A program made the position numbers and the translations under genes. Shown here in pieces: positions 57,227 through 64,000 of a stretch of DNA of 64,000 bases (position 1 is its first letter; the number at the start of each line of letters is the position of its first letter). Where the stretch lies: assembly GCF_050490315.1 (NCBI RefSeq), contig NZ_JBNPEO010000008.1, forward strand, positions 62,001 to 126,000, written 5' to 3'. The notes beneath the pieces were generated by a model. The model worked only from the letters and a program-made list of their open reading frames with translations, searched no databases and was not told the DNA's origin. Source of the stretch: JBNPEO01 sp050490315. GTDB lineage: Bacteria; Actinomycetota; Actinomycetes; Actinomycetales; Micrococcaceae.

Positions 57227-59377
57227 ATGGTTATCCCTACTTTAGAGTCTGCGTCCACGGTCGACACTTCGCAGCCCGCACCACTCGGCCTTAGTATTCC
57301 GCGCCCGGGTTATCCCGCTAACGAGGATCCCGGAAATTACAGTGCCAACGTTGCCGTCTACGCCCCGGGTGTAGACCGGCTCGAGGTAGTTTATTGCGCA
57401 CCGGGTGGGAAATGGCAGGCATCGGTTCTGCCCAACATTCAGGCCGCGGTGCATTACGGCATAGTTGACGGTATTCCAGTTGGCAGCCGCTACGGTTTCC
57501 GGGCTGCCACGGATGCCGCCGTTGATTCGGACACCGGCGTTGTTATTGAGCTGGACGGTACTGACAACCAGCCGTTGTTGCTGGATCCTTACGGCCGGGC
57601 AGTAGAGGATAGCGAAGGTTTCCTGACCAACGTGCGTATGCACACGCACTTTGACTGGGGCAACGATTCCTCGCCACGGCGGGATTGGCGCAACACCATC
57701 ATTTACGAGGCCCACGTTAAGGGCCAGACCATGCTTCACCCGGACATTCCGGAGGACTTGCGCGGAACGTATGCGGGATTGGCGCATCCGGCCATGCTGA
57801 AGTACCTCACGGATTTGGGTATCACCACCATCCAATTGTTGCCGGTCCATTTCCATCAGGATGAGCCTCACCTTCAGGACTTGGGCCTGACCAACTATTG
57901 GGGTTACAACACCGCTGCGTTTTTTGCGCCGCATCCGGGTTACGCCACCCGTGCCGCGCAGGAAGCCGGACCTCATGCCGTTCAGGACGAGTTCAAAGGG
58001 ATGGTCAAGCTACTTCATGCGGCCGGCTTTGAAGTGGTCCTTGATGTTGTTTACAACCACACTTCCGAGGGCGGCCCAGATAACCCGCCGCTAAACTTCC
58101 GTGGTTTGGGCGATTCTCACTATTACCGCAACGACGGTAATGGCCGCTACGTGGACACCACAGGTTGCGGAAACACACTGAACTTTGGTGAACCGCGCGT
58201 GGTCCAGCTGGTGTTGGATTCCTTGCGTTATTGGGTGGAGGAGTTCCACATCGATGGATTCCGCTTTGACCTCGCAGTGACCTTGTGCCGCAACGCGGCT
58301 AATGAGTTTGATCCTAAGCACCCCTTCCTGGTGGCTGTTGGTGCGGACCCTGTGTTGTCTTCCGTTAAGCTCATCGCCGAGCCTTGGGACGTTGGTTACG
58401 GTGGCTGGCAGACTGGCCGATTCCCAGCAGGTTGGGTGGATTGGAACGATCACTACCGCGACGCCGTCCGCAGCTTTTGGCTCTCGGACCGCGCGGCGAT
58501 GAAAGCCGGTGGCCAGGGCGGATCTGTTGCGTCTCTCGCCGATGCGATTTCCGGTTCAGCTGCATTATTTGCGCCGTCCGGGCGGACCCGCTTGGCGTCC
58601 GTGAACTTTATAACTGCCCACGATGGTTTCAGTTTGCGGGATTTGGTCTCCTACGATCGCAAACACAATGAGGCCAATGGCGAGCAGAACCGCGACGGCC
58701 ATGGAGACAACCGAAGCTACAACCACGGCTTTGAAGGCCGTACCGAGGATGAAGCCATTTTGGCCGAGCGTGCCAAAACCAGCCGCAACCTGATGGCCAC
58801 GCTGCTACTTTCTCAGGGCGTACCGATGATCACCGCCGGTGATGAGCGCGGCCGCACCCAGCAGGGCAACAACAATGCCTATTGCCAGGACGGCCCCATT
58901 GCGTGGTTGGACTGGAGTTCTACTACTGAGAACGCGGCAATGCTGCGCAGCACCAAGCGAATGATTCGCTTGCGCCGCGAATTTTTGGCCGGCCAACCAC
59001 ACGACTATCCACGCCGGGATGAGCGCTCCTACTTGTACTGGTTTGATCAGCATGGCGAACCAATGTCCATGGAGCACTGGCAAGATCCCAGCCACCGGGT
59101 GGTTCAGCTGCTTTTGGGCTCCGAGAGTGGGCAAATAGATGGGCTTGTGGTGGTCAACGGTGGTCTGGAAGATCTTCAGATCACTCTGCCCACGGTGTCC
59201 CGAGCCTCGGGCGAAGCAAACGCTGAAGAGAGCACCGAGGGGAATGCCAGCGAGAAGTCCAGCTTTGAGCTGCGTTTTACCACTTCAGCGGTTAATGAGC
59301 AGCGCCGAGGCACTCAAGTGCTATCGGGTGAAACGGATTTCCTTCAAGCCAACAGCATCAACATTTACCGGGCTTAG
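57227..59377 (+). CDS. glgX: Glycogen debranching enzyme GlgX (GH13 isoamylase type)
   Basis: 716 residues. N-terminal carbohydrate-binding domain (about 20-130), then the GH13 barrel with conserved regions DVVYNHTSEGG, GFRFDLAV (nucleophile Asp near 347), IAEPWDVG (acid Glu near 384) and FITAHDGFSLRDLVSY (Asp near 464); NEANGEQNRDGHGDNRSYNHGFEGRTEDE is the GlgX signature. It releases short alpha-1,6 branches from glycogen. A Glu/Ser-rich insert lies near residue 665. ATG start. Five bases before the RNase gene. Confidence 0.94.
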   Translation: MVIPTLESASTVDTSQPAPLGLSIPRPGYPANEDPGNYSANVAVYAPGVDRLEVVYCAPGGKWQASVLPNIQAAVHYGIVDGIPVGSRYGFRAATDAAVDSDTGVVIELDGTDNQPLLLDPYGRAVEDSEGFLTNVRMHTHFDWGNDSSPRRDWRNTIIYEAHVKGQTMLHPDIPEDLRGTYAGLAHPAMLKYLTDLGITTIQLLPVHFHQDEPHLQDLGLTNYWGYNTAAFFAPHPGYATRAAQEAGPHAVQDEFKGMVKLLHAAGFEVVLDVVYNHTSEGGPDNPPLNFRGLGDSHYYRNDGNGRYVDTTGCGNTLNFGEPRVVQLVLDSLRYWVEEFHIDGFRFDLAVTLCRNAANEFDPKHPFLVAVGADPVLSSVKLIAEPWDVGYGGWQTGRFPAGWVDWNDHYRDAVRSFWLSDRAAMKAGGQGGSVASLADAISGSAALFAPSGRTRLASVNFITAHDGFSLRDLVSYDRKHNEANGEQNRDGHGDNRSYNHGFEGRTEDEAILAERAKTSRNLMATLLLSQGVPMITAGDERGRTQQGNNNAYCQDGPIAWLDWSSTTENAAMLRSTKRMIRLRREFLAGQPHDYPRRDERSYLYWFDQHGEPMSMEHWQDPSHRVVQLLLGSESGQIDGLVVVNGGLEDLQITLPTVSRASGEANAEESTEGNASEKSSFELRFTTSAVNEQRRGTQVLSGETDFLQANSINIYRA

Positions 59378-59382
59378 CGCGT

Positions 59383-59835
59383 ATGCAGAACCGTAAGTTG
59401 ATGCGGCTGCTTCCGTGGATAGTGGTGGCAATTATTGCCGCCGTGCTGATTTTTACGAAGCTCACCACCGGCCCTGACACCACCGCCAGCGGTGCCACGA
59501 ATCAGCAGAGAAGTAGCCAAGCTGGCAACAGCCAAGCTGCCAGCAACTGGGCCACCACCATCGCTGAATCTGCGCTGCCTGCCGAGGCCAAACAGACGCT
59601 TGCGCTTATTCGCAAGGGTGGCCCTTATCCCTACCCTCAGGCTGACAACAAGAGGTTCGGGAATTACGAGGGTGTTCTGCCCCAAAAATCCAGCAGCTAC
59701 TACCTCGAGTACACGGTAAAAACGCCTGGCCGTACAGGCCGCGAAAAGAGGCGAATTGTCACTGGTCAAGGTGGCGAAAAGTATTACACGGCTGATCATT
59801 ACCAGTCGTTCCGCCGCATCCTTGAGGGGAAGTAG
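59383..59835 (+). CDS. Guanyl-specific ribonuclease (barnase/RNase Sa type), membrane-anchored or secreted
   Basis: 150 residues. A basic start and one hydrophobic stretch (LLPWIVVAIIAAVLIFTKL, about 9-27) is followed by a Thr/Ser-rich linker and the RNase core. The three catalytic residues of the family are present: Glu109 in YYLEYTVKTPG, Arg123/124 in REKRRIVTG and His139 in YYTADHYQSF; GPYPYPQADNKRFGNYEG is the family opening. No Cys pair. It would act outside the membrane. Only five bases before the barstar gene. Confidence 0.9.
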   Translation: MQNRKLMRLLPWIVVAIIAAVLIFTKLTTGPDTTASGATNQQRSSQAGNSQAASNWATTIAESALPAEAKQTLALIRKGGPYPYPQADNKRFGNYEGVLPQKSSSYYLEYTVKTPGRTGREKRRIVTGQGGEKYYTADHYQSFRRILEGK

Positions 59836-59839
59836 CAGT

Positions 59840-60136
59840 ATGTACCTGGTCCACGGCGCCAACGCCACCGTTGCTTCAGCGGATTCTCAGCGCGAGGTAC
59901 TCCAAAAGTTTGGTGTGGCGCTGAACTTTCCGCAGTGGTACGGCACCAATCTGGACGCTTTTAATGATTGCCTGCGCGAGTTCACTAACTCTTTGACGGC
60001 ACCGTTTACGGTTGTTTGGCAGGTCTCTAGCGAGTTCAGTAAAGACCGAGCCTTTGCAGCGATGTCTCAGATCATTGAGGAAGCAGAACAGCAGGAGGGC
60101 CACCACCTCTCGGTGATAGCCCTCCTGAAGAAGTAA
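59840..60136 (+). CDS. Barstar-family RNase inhibitor
   Basis: 98 residues. The barstar pattern QKFGVALNFPQWYGTNLDAFNDCLREF contains the Tyr, Asp and Trp/Phe positions that plug the barnase active site. ATG 59840 with GGGGAAG about six bases upstream; four bases after the RNase stop. It presumably protects the cytoplasm from the RNase made by the previous gene. A longer frame upstream is inside the RNase gene and not coding. Confidence 0.9.
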   Translation: MYLVHGANATVASADSQREVLQKFGVALNFPQWYGTNLDAFNDCLREFTNSLTAPFTVVWQVSSEFSKDRAFAAMSQIIEEAEQQEGHHLSVIALLKK

Positions 60137-60149
60137 CGCTGCCGGCCGC

Positions 60150-62753
60150 CTAGGCGTTAGTAACCAACCCCAGCTCGGCCTTGGAAGCCAAAGCAGAATT
60201 CTTAGGGAACACCCGGACGGTGTAGCCGAAGGACCCCGAACGGTCGATCTGCACTGAGCCGCTGAAGAGGTAGCGCCCGTTGCCGAGGTCCTCCGCAACG
60301 CCAAGCTCTGCCAAGCTCGCGTCAGTGATGTGGTCCGACTCTTCGGCCCGGCCGTAAGCCACCTCCACCAAAACATCCTCAGGTGCCAAATCGTGCAACG
60401 CCACATAAGCATTGACCGTCAAGGTATCGCCAATCTGAGGCTCGCCACTGACACCAGCTGAGTCAACGTGTTCCACATGAATCTGAGGCCAAGCTCCCCG
60501 AACCTTGGTAGTCCATGCGGCAAGGTCCTTAGCGGAGGCGAACTCAGAAGCGTTGGCCTTCCGGCCAGAAATCGCAGCCGGCTGGTAGAGCTTCTGAACG
60601 TAGTCCTGCACCATTCGGTCAGCTGAAACAGCCGGACCCAAATTGGCAAGGGTGTGTTTGATCATGGACACCCAATGGGTTGGCACAGCCTCACGCGCGC
60701 CGCTCGAAGGACCAGCAGCGCCCGCACCTTCAGCAACCGTAGTTCCGTAGAATCGCGGTGCCACGTTGCGCTCTAGCAGCTCGTATAAAGCCGAGGCTTC
60801 AATGTCGTCGCGTTCCTCCGGGGACGCGCCGTTGTTGGCGGTTGGAATCGCCCAGCCGTTCTCGCCGTCGTACATTTCATCCCACCAACCGTCCAGAACT
60901 GAAAGGTTCAGCGAGCCGTTGATCGCGGCTTTCATCCCGGAGGTGCCACACGCTTCAAGCGGACGCAGCGGGTTGTTCAGCCACACGTCACAACCTGGGA
61001 ACAGCGTCCTAGCCATGGCGATGTCATAGTTCGGCAGGAATGCGATCCGGTGCCGAACTTCAGGGTCATCCGTGAACCGGACGAGGTCCTGAATCATCTT
61101 TTTGCCTGCGTCATCAGCCGGGTGAGACTTACCCGCGATCACCAACTGGATGGGATGCTCGGGGTGCAGCAATAGCGCCTTGAGCCGTTCTGGATCCCGC
61201 AGCATCAAAGTCAAACGCTTATAGGTAGGAACGCGGCGGGCAAAACCAATAGTCAGCACGTCAGGATCCAGCACGGAATCAGTCCACGCCAACTCAGCGT
61301 CCGCGGCACCGCGTTTCTTCCACGCTGAACGCAGTCTGCGGCGTACGTCCTCCACTAAGGAAACCCGCAACTCGCGCCGCAAAGACCAAAGCTTCTCGTC
61401 GCTCACGTTGTAGGCGAGATCCCATCGTCCGTACTCTTCAGCGTCCGGGCCAAAGTTCTCACGAGCCAATTGACCGATCCGCGGATCAACCCATGTAGGA
61501 ACGTGGACGCCATTGGTCACCGAGGTGATGGGCACTTCACTGTGATCGAATCCGGGCCACAAGCCGGCGAACATTTCACGCGAAACCACACCGTGCAGCT
61601 TGGCCACACCATTGGCTCGCTGCGCTAGACGCAAGCCCATAACCGCCATGTTGAACACGGCAGGGTCGCCGCCCTCGTAGTCTTCACGGCCTAGCTCCAG
61701 AACACTGTCCACTGGAACGCTCGGTGCCAGACCGGCGTCGAAAAAGTGCCGAATCTGTTCTGCGTCAAAACGGTCAATACCAGCAGGGACCGGCGTGTGA
61801 GTGGTAAAGACCGTCGAAGCGCGTCCGGCAGCGAGGGCCTCTGCCCAATTCAGGCCACTAGTAGCCATCAGCTCCTGGATGCGCTCAATGCCGAGAAAAC
61901 CTGCGTGGCCTTCGTTGGTGTGGAACACCTCCGGGGCGGGTGTGCCGGTGAGACGCTGGTAGACGCGCAGCGCCTTCACTCCGCCCATCCCCAACAGCAA
62001 TTCTTGCTGGAGGCGGTGGTCACCACCACCGCCATAGAGCCTGTCGGTGATGCCGCGAGCGGCGTCGTCGTTCCCTGGGACGTTGCTGTCCAGGAGCAAC
62101 AAGGGAACGCGGCCCACATCAGCGCGCCAAATGTGCGCCAAAAGCTGGCGGCCGTTAGGCAGCGGCAGCGAAATTTGGACGGCAGAACCGTCCTCTTCAC
62201 GCAGCAAGGTCAAGGGCAAGTTATCCGGGTCCAAGATGGGATACGTTTCCTGCTGCCAAGCGTCACGCGAAAGCGACTGCTTGAAATAGCCAGCTTGGTA
62301 CAACAGGCCAACACCCACCAAGGGCACACCTAAATCCGAAGCAGACTTCAAGTGGTCGCCAGCCAAAATGCCGAGCCCACCGGAGTACTGGGGGAGGACT
62401 TCGGTGATACCAAATTCGGGGGAGAAGTACGCGATGCACGCCGGGGCTTCGGCACCGAGGCTTTGGTACCAGCGAGGCTCTTGGAGGTACTTGTCCAAGT
62501 TTGCGGCAGCCGCTTGCACTTTTTTGACCACGGCGGGATCGGCGGCGAGGCCTTGCAACTCTTCACGCGAAATGAGACCTAAAAGGCTCAACGGATCGTG
62601 CCGGCTCTCTTCCCACAACTCCGGGTTCAGGGCAGCGAACAACTCCCGGGTGGGTAAGTGCCAAGACCACCGGAGGTTCTTGGCCAAACGAGCCAGTGGT
62701 GCGATCGGCTCAGGGAGAACGGTACGGACAGTAAATCTTCTGATTGCCTTCAC
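60150..62753 (-). CDS. glgP: Alpha-glucan phosphorylase
   Basis: 867 residues of the glycogen phosphorylase family, actinobacterial type (TIGR02094-like). N-terminal LARLAKNLRWSWHLPTRELFAAL, EFGITEVLPQYSGGLGILAGDHLKSASDLG, and the PLP-binding Lys in GTSGMKAAINGSLNLSVLDGWWDE near residue 608. It releases glucose-1-P from alpha-1,4-glucan. I chose the GTG at 62753 (VKAIRRFTVRT), as the longer frame would run into the divergent glgE start. Convergent with the barstar gene (13 bp apart). Confidence 0.93.
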   Translation of the reverse strand: MKAIRRFTVRTVLPEPIAPLARLAKNLRWSWHLPTRELFAALNPELWEESRHDPLSLLGLISREELQGLAADPAVVKKVQAAAANLDKYLQEPRWYQSLGAEAPACIAYFSPEFGITEVLPQYSGGLGILAGDHLKSASDLGVPLVGVGLLYQAGYFKQSLSRDAWQQETYPILDPDNLPLTLLREEDGSAVQISLPLPNGRQLLAHIWRADVGRVPLLLLDSNVPGNDDAARGITDRLYGGGGDHRLQQELLLGMGGVKALRVYQRLTGTPAPEVFHTNEGHAGFLGIERIQELMATSGLNWAEALAAGRASTVFTTHTPVPAGIDRFDAEQIRHFFDAGLAPSVPVDSVLELGREDYEGGDPAVFNMAVMGLRLAQRANGVAKLHGVVSREMFAGLWPGFDHSEVPITSVTNGVHVPTWVDPRIGQLARENFGPDAEEYGRWDLAYNVSDEKLWSLRRELRVSLVEDVRRRLRSAWKKRGAADAELAWTDSVLDPDVLTIGFARRVPTYKRLTLMLRDPERLKALLLHPEHPIQLVIAGKSHPADDAGKKMIQDLVRFTDDPEVRHRIAFLPNYDIAMARTLFPGCDVWLNNPLRPLEACGTSGMKAAINGSLNLSVLDGWWDEMYDGENGWAIPTANNGASPEERDDIEASALYELLERNVAPRFYGTTVAEGAGAAGPSSGAREAVPTHWVSMIKHTLANLGPAVSADRMVQDYVQKLYQPAAISGRKANASEFASAKDLAAWTTKVRGAWPQIHVEHVDSAGVSGEPQIGDTLTVNAYVALHDLAPEDVLVEVAYGRAEESDHITDASLAELGVAEDLGNGRYLFSGSVQIDRSGSFGYTVRVFPKNSALASKAELGLVTNA

Positions 62754-62813
62754 CTGCGCCACACTAACGGACAGCGGTGAGCAGTGGAACAGAATTGTGT
62801 ATCTTTTGGGTAA

Positions 62814-64000
62814 ATGACGCGGCACGCAGATTTCACTACGCCAGAAGCTTCGCCAAATGAGGAAATTCTCGCTAACGTCGAGTCTGTGACTGCCGTCAAG
62901 CGCACTGCCGCTGCTCCCAAGTCCTCAACCGCCGCTGCCGCCGCCCGGAAGAAGCGGGCTGCGCCTCCTGATGGGTTGAAATTCGGTCGTTTCCCCATCA
63001 CCGCTGTGCAACCCGTAGTGGAGCACGGCACCTTCCCGGCCAAGGCCACAGTGGGCGAAGACATAGTGGTGGGTGCCACGGTGTTCCGCGAAGGCCATGA
63101 CCAGCTAGGCGTCACTGCTGTTCTCTTTGACCCTCGCGGCAAAGAGAAGTCCCGGGTCCGGATGCACACACCGCGCGGACCGCGTGGAATGGGAACGGAC
63201 CGTTACGAAGCCTTAGTCACTCCCACAGCCACTGGCGAATGGACCTTTGCCATCGAAGCGTGGCATGACCAGTACGGAACTTGGCACCACAACGCTGAAG
63301 TCAAAATTGCCGCGGGGATCGACGTTGAGTTGATGCTCGCCGAGGGTGCGCAGCTTTTGGCTCGAGCAGCCGACGACGCCGCTCGTCCCGCCGCAGACCG
63401 GCGCACCCTACGCTCAGCTGCCACAGCGCTCGCGGATGCGCGGCTAAACGTCGAGGACCGGCTGGCCGCTGGCTTTTCTGCCAAGGTCCGGGACGCCGTG
63501 GACCGCTCACCCATCCGAGAACTGGTGACGGTTTCTGAACAGTTCCCGCTTCGGGTGGAGCGTGCGGCTGCAGGACGCGGCGCGTGGTACGAATTTTTCC
63601 CCCGTTCTGAGGGTGCTGTGCGGGACCCCGAAACGGGCATTTGGACTTCTGGAAACTTCAAAACCGCGGCATTGCGTCTCGACGCTGTGGCGGAGATGGG
63701 TTTTGATGTCCTCTACATGCCGCCGATCCACCCCATTGGTGTCCAGCACCGCAAAGGTCCCAACAACACTCTGGTAGCGGGTCCGCACGATCCCGGCTCA
63801 CCCTGGGCGATTGGCAGTGCCGACGGTGGCCATGATTCCATCCATCCAGAACTGGGCACCTTTGAAGACTTTGACGCTTTTGTAGCACGGGCGAGCCAAT
63901 TAGGCCTCGAGGTAGCTCTGGACCTCGCATTGCAGGCTGCGCCGGATCACCCCTGGGTGGCTTCTAACCCGGAATGGTTCACCACACGCGTGGACGGCAG
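62814..64000 (+). CDS. glgE: Maltose-1-phosphate maltosyltransferase GlgE (C-terminus outside window)
   Basis: 395 residues are visible. After an Ala/Lys-rich start (AVKRTAAAPKSSTAAAAARKKRA), the N-terminal domain shows GRFPITAVQPVVEHGTFPAKATVGE, the long spacer helices and DVLYMPPIHPIGVQHRKGPNN near residue 300, characteristic of GlgE. It transfers maltosyl units from maltose-1-P to alpha-glucan. ATG 62814 with a weak ribosome site; divergent from glgP. Confidence 0.93.
   Translation, partial: MTRHADFTTPEASPNEEILANVESVTAVKRTAAAPKSSTAAAAARKKRAAPPDGLKFGRFPITAVQPVVEHGTFPAKATVGEDIVVGATVFREGHDQLGVTAVLFDPRGKEKSRVRMHTPRGPRGMGTDRYEALVTPTATGEWTFAIEAWHDQYGTWHHNAEVKIAAGIDVELMLAEGAQLLARAADDAARPAADRRTLRSAATALADARLNVEDRLAAGFSAKVRDAVDRSPIRELVTVSEQFPLRVERAAAGRGAWYEFFPRSEGAVRDPETGIWTSGNFKTAALRLDAVAEMGFDVLYMPPIHPIGVQHRKGPNNTLVAGPHDPGSPWAIGSADGGHDSIHPELGTFEDFDAFVARASQLGLEVALDLALQAAPDHPWVASNPEWFTTRVDG

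Overview
This 64 kb window looks like the chromosome of a high-G+C Gram-positive bacterium of the Micrococcaceae (Arthrobacter and relatives). The indicators are the gene order lipoprotein-carD-ispD-ispF-cysS-rlmB, which is also found in mycobacteria; the SenX3/RegX3-type two-component system next to phoU; a GTP-dependent PEP carboxykinase; a proteasome activator ending in GQYL; a GlgE-type glycogen pathway; frequent GTG starts; and several probably leaderless genes. I see no phage, insertion sequence, integrase or CRISPR array. The assignment rests on gene content, not on a database search.

Layout. 1-2554: a YhgE/Pip membrane protein (cut by the left edge) coupled to an ABC-ATPase-like protein without a P-loop, behind a TetR-type palindrome. 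2597-4060: a flavoprotein disulfide reductase. 4110-13582: a sialic acid locus with nanE, nanK, nanA and a dipeptide-type ABC importer (ATPase, permease-ATPase fusion, permease, Tat lipoprotein), facing a GntR/FCD regulator across a region with candidate operators. 13700-22600: tRNA-Arg, pckG behind a possible leader ORF, an HxlR/NADH-flavin reductase pair, phosphomannomutase, a RecQ with a phosphoribosyltransferase-like tail, and tRNA-Ser. 22700-33000: S9 peptidase, an FAD/NAD(P)-binding protein, a 1,513-residue secreted nuclease/5'-nucleotidase, a VOC protein and a second tRNA-Ser. 33200-40420: quinone oxidoreductase, PadR followed by a truncated ABC gene, cstA-ybdD, the proteasome activator, an inactivated SRPBCC gene, an aldo/keto reductase and tRNA-Thr. 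40800-49200: phosphonatase-like hydrolase, secreted peptidase-type hydrolase, holB-tmk, a transsulfuration enzyme, a methyltransferase, gpmA and phoU. 49300-57140: senX3-regX3, then lpqE-like, carD, ispD, ispF, cysS, rlmB. 57200-64000: glgX, an RNase/barstar pair, glgP and the start of glgE.

How the parts work together. The nan locus imports sialic acid and takes it to ManNAc and on to GlcNAc-6-P; the next steps (nagA, nagB) are not in the window. PckG, GpmA, CstA, phosphomannomutase and the glycogen enzymes cover central carbon, peptide uptake and storage. PhoU and SenX3/RegX3 with an 11-bp-periodic PHO-box-like array, plus the secreted nuclease/nucleotidase, point to phosphate scavenging. 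The CarD-IspDF-CysS-RlmB block is housekeeping.

Least expected features: long near-perfect hairpins (21-30 bp arms) scattered between genes, two gene remnants, a possible 29-codon leader ORF overlapping pckG, a probably leaderless HxlR gene with an operator-like repeat over both divergent promoters, candidate sialic acid operators, and an RNase/barstar pair inside the glycogen genes.
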